NCBI GenBank assembly: GCA_964639275.1
Contig: CAZXCQ010000077.1
Coordinates: forward strand, 1-22,726
Source of the DNA: CAZXCQ01 sp964639275
Lineage (GTDB): Bacteria; Desulfobacterota; DSM-4660; Desulfatiglandales; Desulfatiglandaceae
Reading direction: 5' to 3'
Length of the DNA stretch: 22,726 nucleotides
Shown: positions 6,816-15,357 of the stretch, one piece after another
Numbering within the stretch: the first letter of the stretch is position 1
Layout of the letters: the number at the start of each line of letters is the position of its first letter
Made by a program: the position numbers and the translations under genes
Notes under the pieces: generated by a model
Told to the model about the DNA's origin: nothing
Databases searched by the model: none
What the model saw: only the letters and a program-made list of their open reading frames with translations

Positions 6816-8072
6816 ATGGACAAGATAGTCATTGAAGGCGGAAGGCCCTTAAAGGGAAAGATAGCGGTCAGCGGTGCCAAAAATGCCGCCCTTCCAATCA
6901 TTGCTGCCTGTCTCTTAACCGAGGGCTGGCATCGTCTTCACAATATTCCCCATCTAAGGGATGTAGAGACCATCAAGGGCATCATGTCAAAACTGGGGGT
7001 CGAGTTTGGTCAGGACAAGAGGACCCTTGAGGTAAATTCCAGTGACCTCAGGGACTATAAGGCCCCTTATGAACTGGTAAAGACCATGAGGGCCTCGATC
7101 GTCCTTCTTGGGCCGCTTTTGGCTCGTTACGGGAAGGCCAGGATTTCGCTACCCGGGGGTTGTGCCATAGGGGAGAGGCCGGTCAATCTGCATCTAAAGG
7201 CCCTTTCTGCCATGGGGGTGGAGATGTATCTGGATCACGGCTATATCAATGCTGAGGCCAACCGGTTAAGCGGTGCCAATATCTTTTTTGATATACCCAC
7301 TGTGACGGGCACGGAAAACATCATGATGGCCGCGGTGACGGCCCAGGGTGAAACCATTCTGCAAAACGCGGCACGGGAGCCCGAAATACAGGATCTCGCC
7401 CGTATGTTGCGAAGTATGGGGGCACAGATTGAAGGGGACGGGACAGATACGATTGTCATCCGAGGGGTTCGGGATCTCCGACCGGCTAAACATACCATTA
7501 TCCCTGACCGGATCGAGTCCGGGACATTTATGATCGCGGCAGCCATGACCAGGGGGGATGTAGAGGTCGAGGGGTGTCGCCCCGAACATCTCAGGGCACT
7601 TATGGAAAAGCTGGAATCCGCCGGCACAGGGATCGAGGTGAGCGAGGGCGGCATACGCATCAAGGGGCCTGATACCATCGAGGGTGTGGATATAAAGACA
7701 ACGCCCTTTCCAGGCTTTCCAACGGACCTGCAGGCCCAATTCATGGCCCTCATGTGTATCGCAAGGGGATGGAGCACGATTACGGAAACCGTATTTGAAA
7801 ACAGGTTTATTCATGTGAGTGAACTCAAGAGAATGGGTGCAAGCATTGAAATCAACGGCAACCAGGCCCTGGTAAAGGGAAAAGAACGGCTCTTCTCAGC
7901 CCCGGTTATGGCAACTGACCTCCGTGCCAGCGCCTCTCTCATCCTGGCCGGGCTGGTGGCCGAGGGGGGGAGGACAGAGGTCCACCGGATCTATCACCTG
8001 GACAGGGGATACGAGGCACTGGAAAAGAAGTTTGAGGCCTTGGGGGCCACTATCTGGCGAGAGAAGGCGTGA
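6816..8072 (+). CDS. murA: UDP-N-acetylglucosamine 1-carboxyvinyltransferase MurA
   Basis: MurA transfers enolpyruvate from PEP to UDP-GlcNAc, the first committed step of peptidoglycan synthesis in the cytoplasm. The 418-residue length is typical. Catalytic features are visible: K22-N23 in SGAKNAALP, the loop cysteine C116 in LPGGCAIGERPVNLHL (the residue alkylated by fosfomycin), and the C-terminal ATDLRASASLILAGLVAEG and YHLDRGYE segments. The start ATG has a weak AGG upstream; the N-terminus MDKIVIEGGRPLKG matches homologues. A palindromic repeat lies just upstream. The next gene, comEC, starts one base after the stop, so the two are probably one transcript. Confidence 0.97.
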   Translation: MDKIVIEGGRPLKGKIAVSGAKNAALPIIAACLLTEGWHRLHNIPHLRDVETIKGIMSKLGVEFGQDKRTLEVNSSDLRDYKAPYELVKTMRASIVLLGPLLARYGKARISLPGGCAIGERPVNLHLKALSAMGVEMYLDHGYINAEANRLSGANIFFDIPTVTGTENIMMAAVTAQGETILQNAAREPEIQDLARMLRSMGAQIEGDGTDTIVIRGVRDLRPAKHTIIPDRIESGTFMIAAAMTRGDVEVEGCRPEHLRALMEKLESAGTGIEVSEGGIRIKGPDTIEGVDIKTTPFPGFPTDLQAQFMALMCIARGWSTITETVFENRFIHVSELKRMGASIEINGNQALVKGKERLFSAPVMATDLRASASLILAGLVAEGGRTEVHRIYHLDRGYEALEKKFEALGATIWREKA

Positions 8073-8073
8073 C

Positions 8074-10524
8074 ATGTTTCACCGCCCCCTCATACCGATA
8101 GTCATATCCCTTGGGGGGGGCATATGGGTTGGCCACAAGACGCTTGCTCCCTCGCAGTGGCTCTGGGTCGCTCTGACCATTTCCGTCGCCCTGCTTCTGA
8201 CAGGTACCATCCTTGTCTCATCTCGTTTCAGGATTCTCTGCCTCTTATCCGCCTTCTTCCTGACTGGAGTCCTACTTGACCTAGAAAGGCACTCGCCATC
8301 CCGACTGTTATCTCATAAGACGCTATCCAGCAAGGTCACCATCGAGGGAACGGTCCTGAGGCCCCTCAAGCTTACCCGGGAGATGACGAGGATGAGGGTC
8401 AGGGCCACGAGGCTCTTTGCAATGCGAAGCGCCATCCCGATCAACGAAGATATTATTTTGACCGTCTATGATCACCCGCCTGATCTCAGGCCAGGAGAAA
8501 GGATCCGCTTCCCCGCCCGGCTGAGGCCCTTTGCCAATTTTAACAACCCTGGCCGATACGACTATGAATCAGCCATGAAAAACAAGGGGCTTACCTGCGC
8601 AGCCTATGTATCCGATGGGCGGTATATTGCCCCCATGGGCCCAAGGGACCCCCCTTTTCCAATCGGATTGCTGGAAAGGCTTCAACGACCCATCTGGGAC
8701 TTTTTTGCAACGAGGCTCAATGGCCAGGACTACGCCCTTTATAGCGCCCTCATCCTGGGGCAAAGCCAGGCGGTCAGCAATGAATTGAGAGAACCTTTTA
8801 ACCGGACCGGGCTGGGGCACGTGCTTGCGGTATCGGGGCTGCATGTGGGGCTCGTGGGGTGGGTGGCCTTCTTTTTTATCAGATGGGTCTTATCCTGCTC
8901 CTACCGGTTGACCCTCAAGATCGATATCCGAAGGCTGACGGCCATCCTGACATGTGTTGCGGTCATCGGATATACCTTCCTGACGGGATTTCAGATCCCG
9001 GGGCAACGCGCCATGATCATGGCCCTCGCCTTTCTCTGCTCAATCATCCTGGGAAGAGAAAAGGATCTCTGGTCCACCCTGGCCCTGGCTGGCCTCATTA
9101 TCCTCGCCCTAGATCCCCATGCACTCTTTAGTGTCTCGTTTCAGTTCTCATTTTCCGCGGTTATCGGTATCCTTTTGTTGACCCCACCGATCCTAGAAAG
9201 GCTCCCGGCCCTTGAGGAGGCCCCAAGAGGAAAAACCAGGTTTCTCAACCGCCTCCTTGTCTATTTTGTTGGCCTCATCGCGGTAAGCCTGGCGGCCACT
9301 CTCTTTCTCCTGCCGATTACCTCTTTTTATTTTCACAGGGTCTCTCTTGTTAGCATCCCGGCCAATGTGACTGTCATACCCATTTTGGGGCTATGGGTTA
9401 TCCCCTTTGGATTGCTCTCGGTCCTCGCCCTCCCCTTCTGGCATCAATTGGCCGGGCTTTTTCTCCAGCTTGGCGCCTGGGGGCTGAATCTAATGATGGA
9501 GATCATCCGTTTCTGGGCCGGCATTTCATGGGCCAGTTTCTGGGTAGTGACACCAAGCTCAATTGAAATTCTCTTCTTCTATATGCTTATCTTTTTTGCA
9601 TTTCTTGTTTTGCGCTGGCGATGGGCAAAGATCGCACTGGTGCTTACCGTCATTTTGATTCTGGTTGATCTGGGATACTGGTTTCACAGGACAGGTCTTG
9701 ACCAGGACCTCAGGATCACCTTTCTGGATGTGGGAAATGGTAATGCGGCATTGGTCGCCTTCCCCGGGGGAGAAAAGATGCTGATAGACGGGGGCGGATT
9801 TTCCCGTGATAACTTTGATGTGGGGAGGATGGTGGTCGCCCCCTATCTCTGGCACTCCAAGATCCGCCGGATTGATTACCTGGTGCTGAGTCACCCCCAG
9901 TCCGACCATATGAACGGGCTCAGGTTTATCGCCAAGGCCTTTGGCCCCAAAGAATTCTGGTGGAATGGCGATCAGGTAAAAACCGCCTCATTCATGGACT
10001 TAATGGACATTATCAACAAGAAAGGGATCAAAAGACTTCTCCCCGGTGATCTGGCAAGCGGCAGGCAAATCGGCGGTGTCAAGATAGAAGTCTTACACCC
10101 CGGGCCTGGCCAGCAGTCCCTTGATCTCTATGACACCGGAACAAGGCTAAACAACAATTCGTTGGTGCTAAAGATATCCTTTAGGGGAAAATCCTTTCTT
10201 TTTCCCGGTGACCTGGAGCGGCAGGGTGAAAAGGTCCTTATCTCAAAGGCAGGCAAGGCCCTTAAAAGTGATATCCTCCTCTCTCCCCATCATGGGAGTC
10301 GAAACTCAAGCTCCCGCGAATTCCTCGAGAGAGTCAGGCCCAGGTTATGCATTATCTCATCCGGAAAAGGCAAATTTCTCAGTCTCTCCCAGGGGCAGAC
10401 CTTCAAGAGACTGAGGGAGATAGGGTGCGCGGTCTTTAAGATTAGCCAGACAGGGGCCGTTAAGCTTCGGGTGGGGGCCAGTGGACTTGAAATCGATACA
10501 TTCCTCAAAGACAAAACTTCTTAG
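8074..10524 (+). CDS. comEC: ComEC/Rec2 family DNA-uptake channel with metallo-beta-lactamase domain
   Basis: ComEC forms the inner-membrane channel for single-stranded DNA in natural transformation. The 816-residue protein has the family order: N-terminal membrane segments and OB-like DUF4131 region (about 1-200), the Competence domain with GLGHVLAVSGLHVGLVGW and about eight membrane spans (about 220-530), then a metallo-beta-lactamase-like domain (about 545-800). The last contains TFLDVGNGNAALV, LVLSHPQSDHMNG (H607 and following), FPGDLE and LLSPHHGSRNSS. I use ATG 8074, one base after murA's stop and preceded by AGAAGG, rather than an upstream in-frame start inside murA. The HxxSDH form is a mild variant of HxHxDH. 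An intact gene suggests competence is possible, but pilus and other com genes are not here. Confidence 0.95.
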   Translation: MFHRPLIPIVISLGGGIWVGHKTLAPSQWLWVALTISVALLLTGTILVSSRFRILCLLSAFFLTGVLLDLERHSPSRLLSHKTLSSKVTIEGTVLRPLKLTREMTRMRVRATRLFAMRSAIPINEDIILTVYDHPPDLRPGERIRFPARLRPFANFNNPGRYDYESAMKNKGLTCAAYVSDGRYIAPMGPRDPPFPIGLLERLQRPIWDFFATRLNGQDYALYSALILGQSQAVSNELREPFNRTGLGHVLAVSGLHVGLVGWVAFFFIRWVLSCSYRLTLKIDIRRLTAILTCVAVIGYTFLTGFQIPGQRAMIMALAFLCSIILGREKDLWSTLALAGLIILALDPHALFSVSFQFSFSAVIGILLLTPPILERLPALEEAPRGKTRFLNRLLVYFVGLIAVSLAATLFLLPITSFYFHRVSLVSIPANVTVIPILGLWVIPFGLLSVLALPFWHQLAGLFLQLGAWGLNLMMEIIRFWAGISWASFWVVTPSSIEILFFYMLIFFAFLVLRWRWAKIALVLTVILILVDLGYWFHRTGLDQDLRITFLDVGNGNAALVAFPGGEKMLIDGGGFSRDNFDVGRMVVAPYLWHSKIRRIDYLVLSHPQSDHMNGLRFIAKAFGPKEFWWNGDQVKTASFMDLMDIINKKGIKRLLPGDLASGRQIGGVKIEVLHPGPGQQSLDLYDTGTRLNNNSLVLKISFRGKSFLFPGDLERQGEKVLISKAGKALKSDILLSPHHGSRNSSSREFLERVRPRLCIISSGKGKFLSLSQGQTFKRLREIGCAVFKISQTGAVKLRVGASGLEIDTFLKDKTS

Positions 10525-10540
10525 GTGGTTTAAACAATTT

Positions 10541-10566
10541 CGTGTCTAAGGACACGGATTTTTGTT
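10541..10566 (+). terminator. Weak intrinsic terminator after comEC
   Basis: CGTGTC, a TAAG loop and GACACG form a six-base-pair hairpin followed by GATTTTTG. The stem is short, so read-through is possible. It lies 17 bases after the comEC stop. Confidence 0.5.
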
Positions 10567-10688
10567 ATAGTGTCAGAGTATTCCCGGGAAAGCTGGAACC
10601 TCTGGAACCTTTATCTTTTGGATCAAATGTTTTGACTTTGGCGCTTTATCCGCCCATGGCGGGTTAAAATCAAGGCACTTCGAACTTC

Positions 10689-10784
10689 GTATCAATTTAG
10701 CTTTTTTCAAAATCGGCACTTGGAGAGGGCAATGGGGGTTCCGGAATCCCCATTGCCCGGGTTTCAAACGGCTAAAGTGTTACC
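10689..10784. repeat. Palindromic intergenic repeat upstream of radA
   Basis: The second well-preserved copy of the element seen at 6676-6770. It runs from GTATCAATTTAGCTTTTTTC to GGCTAAAGTGTTACC. The central hairpin pairs GGGCAATGGGG (10727-10737) with CCCCATTGCCC (10748-10758), and the loop region TTCCGGAA is itself palindromic. As at murA, it sits shortly upstream of a plus-strand gene in the same orientation. Confidence 0.75.
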
Positions 10785-10838
10785 GAACTTCTAATATTTC
10801 GTCGTGTGCATGTACTCAGGTTGAGGTCACCTCCTCTC

Positions 10839-12194
10839 ATGGCCAAGCAACAGAGATCTACTTATGTCTGCCAGGACTGTGGGTATCAGACCCTCAAATG
10901 GTTGGGGCGGTGCCCTGATTGTGGTCAGTGGAACACGCTGGTGGAGGAGGCATCCAGACCCACGGGCAAAAAAGGTGCCTCCACCATGAGCCGGCCCCAG
11001 CCTATTGATACCATCTCTCTAGCTCCCGAAATGAGGTTGAGGACCGGCATTGCCGAGTTTGACCGGACCCTCGGGGGTGGTGTGGTACCGGGATCCCTTG
11101 TCTTGATCGGCGGTGACCCGGGAATCGGAAAATCCACCCTTATTCTCCAGGTACTGGAGGGATTGGCCAGGTCGGGATGTGGCGCACTCTACCTCTCCGG
11201 GGAGGAGTCTTCCCAGCAGATCAAGTTGAGGGCCAGGAGATTGTCGGTCCATTCGGACCGTCTCTATGTCGTTACGGGGACCTGTGTTGACGATCTCTTT
11301 GAAATGCTGGATGTCTTGAAACCGGATCTTGTGGCCGTGGATTCGATCCAGGCCATGTATACCGATAGCCTCGCCTCGGCACCCGGAAGCGTCGGTCAGG
11401 TACGCGAGGTCGCAGCAAAGCTGATGACCCTGGCCAAACAATCCGGGGTCCCCATTTTTTTGATCGGCCATGTCACCAAGGAAGGTGCGATCGCCGGACC
11501 AAAGGTGCTGGAACATCTGGTAGATACCGTCCTCTACTTTGAAGGGGACAGGGGGCATGTATTTCGGATACTCAGATCGGTCAAGAACCGCTATGGACCC
11601 ACAAATGAGATCGGTGTCTTTGAAATGAAGGACAGCGGGCTGAGCGAGGTGGATAATCCGTCGCGGATCTTTCTTGAAGAAAGACCCCAGGACGTACCAG
11701 GATCAGTGGTGATCCCCTGCCTGGAGGGAACCAGGCCTGTACTGGTGGAGATTCAGGCCTTGGTAGGGCCTAGCCCGCTGGGAATGCCCCGGAGGACCGC
11801 CGTTGGAGTGGACCACAACCGCATTTCCCTATTGGTGGCGGTCCTTGGGAAAAGGATCGGTATGGAGCTCGGGGACCAGGACATCTTTGTCAATGTGGCA
11901 GGTGGTTTAAGGGTAGACGAACCCGCAGCGGATCTCGGCATCGTCTCTTCAATGATGTCCAGTTTTTTGGAGAAAACCGTTGACAGGGATCTGGTGCTTT
12001 TTGGGGAGGTCGGTCTCGCGGGTGAAGTTCGAGGGGTCACCCAACCGGAACTGAGGATCAGGGAGGCCAAGAAGCTGGGCTTTTCCCGGTGTGTACTCTC
12101 CAGGAGAAATCTGGAGGGACTGGGTCACCTCGGGGATATGGAGTTGCTGGGCGTTGAGACCATTCAAGAGCTCTACGATTTATTGTTCAAATGA
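10839..12194 (+). CDS. radA: DNA repair protein RadA (Sms)
   Basis: RadA is a RecA-like, DnaB-related motor that processes recombination intermediates and extends D-loops, including in natural transformation. From ATG 10839 the protein is 452 residues, the usual length. It has the zinc finger C11, C14, C25, C28, Walker A GGDPGIGKST (about 91-100), the RadA motif KNRYGP (about 249-254) and a C-terminal Lon-protease-like domain (about 270-450). A GTG 33 bases upstream is possible, but homologues begin near MAKQ; the best Shine-Dalgarno (GAGG) is 12 bases away, slightly long. It lies near comEC, with which RadA works in transformation, but a terminator and a repeat lie between them. Confidence 0.95.
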   Translation: MAKQQRSTYVCQDCGYQTLKWLGRCPDCGQWNTLVEEASRPTGKKGASTMSRPQPIDTISLAPEMRLRTGIAEFDRTLGGGVVPGSLVLIGGDPGIGKSTLILQVLEGLARSGCGALYLSGEESSQQIKLRARRLSVHSDRLYVVTGTCVDDLFEMLDVLKPDLVAVDSIQAMYTDSLASAPGSVGQVREVAAKLMTLAKQSGVPIFLIGHVTKEGAIAGPKVLEHLVDTVLYFEGDRGHVFRILRSVKNRYGPTNEIGVFEMKDSGLSEVDNPSRIFLEERPQDVPGSVVIPCLEGTRPVLVEIQALVGPSPLGMPRRTAVGVDHNRISLLVAVLGKRIGMELGDQDIFVNVAGGLRVDEPAADLGIVSSMMSSFLEKTVDRDLVLFGEVGLAGEVRGVTQPELRIREAKKLGFSRCVLSRRNLEGLGHLGDMELLGVETIQELYDLLFK

Positions 12195-12256
12195 AATCGT
12201 GGTTTTTCCAAAAAGGACCTGAAACACTCCCAAATACCTTTGCATCAAGGGGTGGG

Positions 12257-13330
12257 CTACTGTTTGTTGTCCTTTTGTTGTCTTATTGTCTGCTCCTTTA
12301 TCAACTGCTCAAGCCCTGAAAGGGACTTTAAACTTGATGAGCCTTCAATGGCCTTCACAGCGATATCTTGGACCTTTTGGTATGCCATTTCAGCCTGCTC
12401 TGAAAGCCGGGTAATCTGATCGCTCTGTGCACTAACCGTCTTCTCAAGGGATTCGATTCGTGTGGTCAGGACATTTTTCTCCCCATCGAACTGTCTCTTC
12501 AGGAGTTCCTCTCTATTCTTCGCTGCCGACTCTATTCTTTCTGTCGTTTCCTTGATCGCCTTACTAATTGCTGAGTCCATCTGTTTCGGGAAATCAGCAA
12601 CCCTCTTGCGCAATTCCTCCAATTCTCTTTCCTTCTCGGCAACGGCCTTTTCCCGCTCACTCAATTCCTTTTCCATTTGCTCTTTCGTGCTTTGAATCTC
12701 TTTTTCCGCCTTGGCCTTTTCATACTCAAATTCATCCCGTGCCAATTGTTGTTCCCGTTCAAAGCCATAAGCGAACTCTTCCTTTTCCCTATCGCGTTTC
12801 TTCTTCTCCTCGGCCTCCCGTTCCTTGGTTTCGGCCAAATGATCCTTCTTTTCCTTTTCCCATTCGGCGCGCGTCTTGGCAATTTCGGCACTCAACTCCT
12901 CTTTCCTGGCGGTCATCTCGGCCACAAATTCCTCCCTTTTCTGGCCATGGGCCTCTATCAGGGCTGCAAGGGTCCCGGCCGCCTTTTCGATCCCGTAGAG
13001 CTCTTGGACTTCCTTCTCCTTTATCTCGATAGCCTCCTGGATGTTTTTGAATCTGTTGACCTCCTCCTCGAGACGATCCGAAATCTGGGTCAGCATTTTT
13101 CCAATCTCTATCTTGAGATTACTTATTCCCTTTACGACTCCTTCCGAAGAGAGGGACTCCACCGCCTTCACCACCTCTTTGGCCTTCTTCTCCTCCCTTT
13201 CTTTTTCAGGCCTCAATTCGGTTTCTCGTTTTTCCTTAAGCTGTTTTAAAAGCGCGTTGTAGGCCTGGAGCAATTCCTGCTTGGTATTTGCCATAGACAG
13301 CTTTTTTGGGCTTGCCGTTTGTCCATCCAT
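12257..13330 (-). CDS. Long coiled-coil protein of unknown function
   Basis: The protein is about 357 residues, highly charged (Glu, Lys, Arg, Gln) and helical almost throughout, with heptad-like patterns suggesting an extended coiled coil. No signal peptide or membrane segment is visible, so it is probably cytoplasmic. The part from about residue 15 to 115 is less repetitive (ELLQAYNALLKQLKEKRE, EIGKMLTQISDRLEEEV, EIKEKEVQELYGIEKAAGT) and should be the conserved core. The middle (about 125-225) is low-complexity KREKEE-type, and the C-terminal 60 residues are again less biased. I prefer the ATG at 13330, which has GGAGG eight bases upstream, to ATG 13345. It converges on radA. Its similarity to myosin-like proteins is compositional only, and I cannot name a function. 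Confidence 0.8.
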   Translation of the reverse strand: MDGQTASPKKLSMANTKQELLQAYNALLKQLKEKRETELRPEKEREEKKAKEVVKAVESLSSEGVVKGISNLKIEIGKMLTQISDRLEEEVNRFKNIQEAIEIKEKEVQELYGIEKAAGTLAALIEAHGQKREEFVAEMTARKEELSAEIAKTRAEWEKEKKDHLAETKEREAEEKKKRDREKEEFAYGFEREQQLARDEFEYEKAKAEKEIQSTKEQMEKELSEREKAVAEKERELEELRKRVADFPKQMDSAISKAIKETTERIESAAKNREELLKRQFDGEKNVLTTRIESLEKTVSAQSDQITRLSEQAEMAYQKVQDIAVKAIEGSSSLKSLSGLEQLIKEQTIRQQKDNKQ

Positions 13331-13502
13331 TGTTTGAGCCTCCATTTTCTTATTGATATCTCCAAAAAGAAGGAAACGCCATCTTCCCTTTGTGGTCTCA
13401 GCGCCCGCCCCGCCCGTTAAATGCCTTTGGTTCTTTATTCAACCGGGGCAGCTCTGGCAGATGATACGGGGGTCTTTGCGGTGAACGACTGCTGTTTGGG
13501 AA

Positions 13503-13620
13503 GTTAGCACATCCGCTACCGGAATGTAAATAGGGGGGTGTTCCAAGGACCAAAGACATAAGTGCATAGTTCCCCCCCTTAAGGTGGCGAATTTCACATA
13601 ATGATGGGGCTTATGCTAAC
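13503..13620. repeat. Possible fold-back element in the spacer after the MCP remnant side
   Basis: Within the gene-free stretch 13331-13738, GTTAGCA (13503-13509) and TGCTAAC (13614-13620) form terminal inverted repeats, and a G6 run (13533-13538) faces a C7 run (13572-13578) inside them. The arms are short, and no second copy was noticed. It may be an eroded MITE or chance pairing. The rest of the stretch shows no gene or RNA that I can support. Confidence 0.3.
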
Positions 13621-13738
13621 CAACTCATGATCTTGACTTTGCTTCTTGTAAAAGGTGGAAAATCGGGATTCTTTAAAAAATCCATGTCAGCATTAAGTGA
13701 ATTCCATTTTTCCCTAAACATTTTGTCATCTTGTCAGG

Positions 13739-13858
13739 AATGCCGAAGAGTCTGCCAGCACCTCAGAAAAGATGAATGCCCAGGCCCCACAGATGAAGAA
13801 GATGGTGGATGGTCTTGTTGCCATAATCAGCGGATCGGCAAAAAGGAAGACAGGTCAT
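13739..13858 (+). pseudogene. Remnant of the C-terminus of a methyl-accepting chemotaxis protein
   Basis: Read in frame from 13739, the sequence gives NAEESASTSEKMNAQAPQM followed by KKMVDGLVAIISG. This is the hallmark end of the MCP signalling domain, where intact proteins have NAEESASASEEMNAQAEQM and then a hydrophobic ELVALVGG-type helix. Nothing MCP-like lies upstream of about 13735, so several hundred residues are missing. There is no start codon or Shine-Dalgarno at the junction. The frame stays open past the remnant and overlaps the end of the minus-strand AI-2E gene, which is not how an MCP ends. It is therefore best read as gene debris from a deletion or rearrangement. Confidence 0.8.
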
Positions 13859-13965
13859 GAGTCAGAGACACCCCTGGTCCACATGTCCGGTCGCAGGCAA
13901 CGTCCGTTACCTAGTGCCCAACCAGAAATGATTTATGGGCGCCAGGCAATTTTCAGCCCCGTCTT

Positions 13966-15024
13966 CTACCGGGACTGCTCCCTGTACTCCAGCCTGTAGA
14001 TCTCCGCTAGAGTCAGGAATACCGTGATAATTAGGGGGCCGTAAACAAGACCCAGTATTCCAAAAAGCGTCATCCCGCCCAGGACCCCTATGAATACCAG
14101 GAGCGAATTCATCTTCATGCCCTTACCGATCAGACGAGGTTTCACCAGATATTCCATGACCGAGCTGTAGGCCGTATTGTAGATCAGAAAACCAACGGCG
14201 GTCCCCATTTTTCCCTGGAGCATCAAGATGGCGGTGGCGGGGATAAAAACCGCTGAGGCTCCCACTATGGGCAAGAAGGCCATAAAGGCAATGACCGTGC
14301 CCCAAAGAAATGGAGAACTCATTTCAAATATATAAAACCCAATCCCTCCCAGTATCCCTTGAATGATACCCGACACCCCATTGCCCAGGACGATGGCCCT
14401 TCCCATTTCCTGGAATTTGCCCGAAAGCTTTTCCAGTTGCGCCTGAGGCACCGGGAGAAACTGAATAATATAATCTTTTAGACGCACACCATCTCTAAAG
14501 AGATAGTATATGGTCAACATCATAAGAAAAAAATGTACCACGAAGTTCAAGAGATTGGAGGCCATGGAGGTCAGCTGACTGTATAGAAAAAGCCCGATTC
14601 TCCTTCCCAGCGAGGCGGCCAGTTCTTCAAGTTTCTCAGGTGTAACCTCAAATCCGGTCAATTCCCCCAATTTCTTGATTCGCCCGGCCCAGACCGAGTT
14701 ACCCTCCAGGGTCTTCTGGATCTTATCCAACGAAACCGCATCGCGGGTGCTCTTATAGAATTCAAAGGCCTCATTTGAAAGGGTACTGACAAACCAGGTT
14801 ACGGGGATCACCACCACGAGCAATATAAAGAAAGTCATTGCCAGAGAGGCCAGGACCTCATGATCCCGCAATAGCCTTTTGACCCAGAGGTACATGGGAT
14901 AGAATACACTTGCGATAAGGAGTGCCAGAATAATGGAGGAGACATAGGTCCAGAAAAGCATCAGCAGCAGGATAGATGAGCAGAGCAAGAATATGAGAAA
15001 GAGTTTTGAACCGTGTTTTTCCAT
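13966..15024 (-). CDS. AI-2E / PerM family transporter
   Basis: The 352-residue protein is a multi-pass inner-membrane protein of the AI-2E transporter family (PF01594). Members include the autoinducer-2 exporter TqsA, PerM and Na+/H+ antiporter-like proteins, so substrate cannot be assigned. It shows hydrophobic pairs at the N-terminus, a soluble central part (about 85-160, STLSNEAFEFYKS to FEVTPEKLEELAA) and the C-terminal motif region GNGVSGIIQGILGGIGF, FLPIVGASAVFIPA and GVLGGMTLFGILGLVYGPLI. A longer frame opens at 15120, but its first 32 residues would be translated from a tRNA fragment. I therefore take the ATG at 15024 (MEKHGSKLFL), although no clear Shine-Dalgarno precedes it. Confidence 0.88.
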   Translation of the reverse strand: MEKHGSKLFLIFLLCSSILLLMLFWTYVSSIILALLIASVFYPMYLWVKRLLRDHEVLASLAMTFFILLVVVIPVTWFVSTLSNEAFEFYKSTRDAVSLDKIQKTLEGNSVWAGRIKKLGELTGFEVTPEKLEELAASLGRRIGLFLYSQLTSMASNLLNFVVHFFLMMLTIYYLFRDGVRLKDYIIQFLPVPQAQLEKLSGKFQEMGRAIVLGNGVSGIIQGILGGIGFYIFEMSSPFLWGTVIAFMAFLPIVGASAVFIPATAILMLQGKMGTAVGFLIYNTAYSSVMEYLVKPRLIGKGMKMNSLLVFIGVLGGMTLFGILGLVYGPLIITVFLTLAEIYRLEYREQSR

Positions 15025-15044
15025 GCTGTGAGAGTCCAAAAAAA

Positions 15045-15110
15045 TGGCGGAAGTGGATGGGAATCGAACCCCCCTGTCACGCCCTTCCTCGTGACATCCC
15101 AAATTTAAGA
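15045..15110 (-). pseudogene. 3' fragment of a type II tRNA (tRNA-Sec-like)
   Basis: On the minus strand the sequence ends in a T-arm GGGTTCGATTCCC, the acceptor strand CCACTTCC, a G discriminator and an encoded CCA, followed by seven T. Before the T-arm is a long variable arm with a strong stem, TGTCACG and CGTGACA. The CTTCCGCCA end and the long variable arm are typical of tRNA-Sec (selC); tRNA-Ser is the alternative. The matching 5' strand GGAAGTGG and the D-arm are absent upstream, and the anticodon region (CTTAAAT) does not form a proper stem. It is thus a 3' fragment, as left at attachment sites of integrative elements. It lies just upstream of the AI-2E gene. Confidence 0.7.
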
Positions 15111-15357
15111 ACTTTAACACGCTGTTGTCGGAAAGTCAATAATATCAAATAACTAGCTAATTTAACAGTATGTTTCCTGTAACCTTTCGCGCCGGAAATA
15201 TCTCCGGGTTCTCTAATAGACCTGCGAGCAGAATTATCGGATATAAGCGCCCTCACAAGACCCCAGGAGCCTGAGCACACCACAAGCCGTTTGAGCAAGA
15301 GGCGGGCGCCTCAGGCAAATATGCGGGATGTATTTTAAAACCTTAGCGATTTTTGGC
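15111..15357. other. Gene-free spacer beyond the tRNA fragment
   Basis: No supported gene, terminator or repeat is seen here. A 73-codon minus-strand frame crosses it and the tRNA fragment, but it has no Shine-Dalgarno and its last part is tRNA sequence, so I do not call it. If the tRNA fragment is an attachment scar, this is the first sequence of the former inserted element. Confidence 0.4.

Noticed and set aside
7924..8073. 50-codon upstream extension of comEC
   Set aside because: It lies wholly inside murA in another frame; the ATG at 8074 has a good Shine-Dalgarno and begins a typical ComEC N-terminus.
12462..13262. Several long plus-strand frames opposite the coiled-coil gene
   Set aside because: They mirror the Glu/Lys-rich codons of the minus-strand gene (giving Phe/Leu/Ser-rich products), lack Shine-Dalgarno sequences and resemble no protein.
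13627..13860. 77-codon plus-strand frame
   Set aside because: It overlaps the MCP remnant in a different frame, has no homology I recognise and no ribosome binding site; the MCP-like reading is in the neighbouring frame.
15025..15120. 32-residue N-terminal extension of the AI-2E protein
   Set aside because: The extension would be translated from the tRNA T-arm and acceptor strand and its terminator-like T run; homologues begin near the later Met.
15145..15185. A dif-like XerC/XerD site (ATACTGTTAAAT on the minus strand)
   Set aside because: Only the right arm is similar; the left 11-base arm does not match any dif pattern.
15077..15298. 73-codon minus-strand frame
   Set aside because: It runs into the tRNA fragment, has no Shine-Dalgarno and no recognisable domain.
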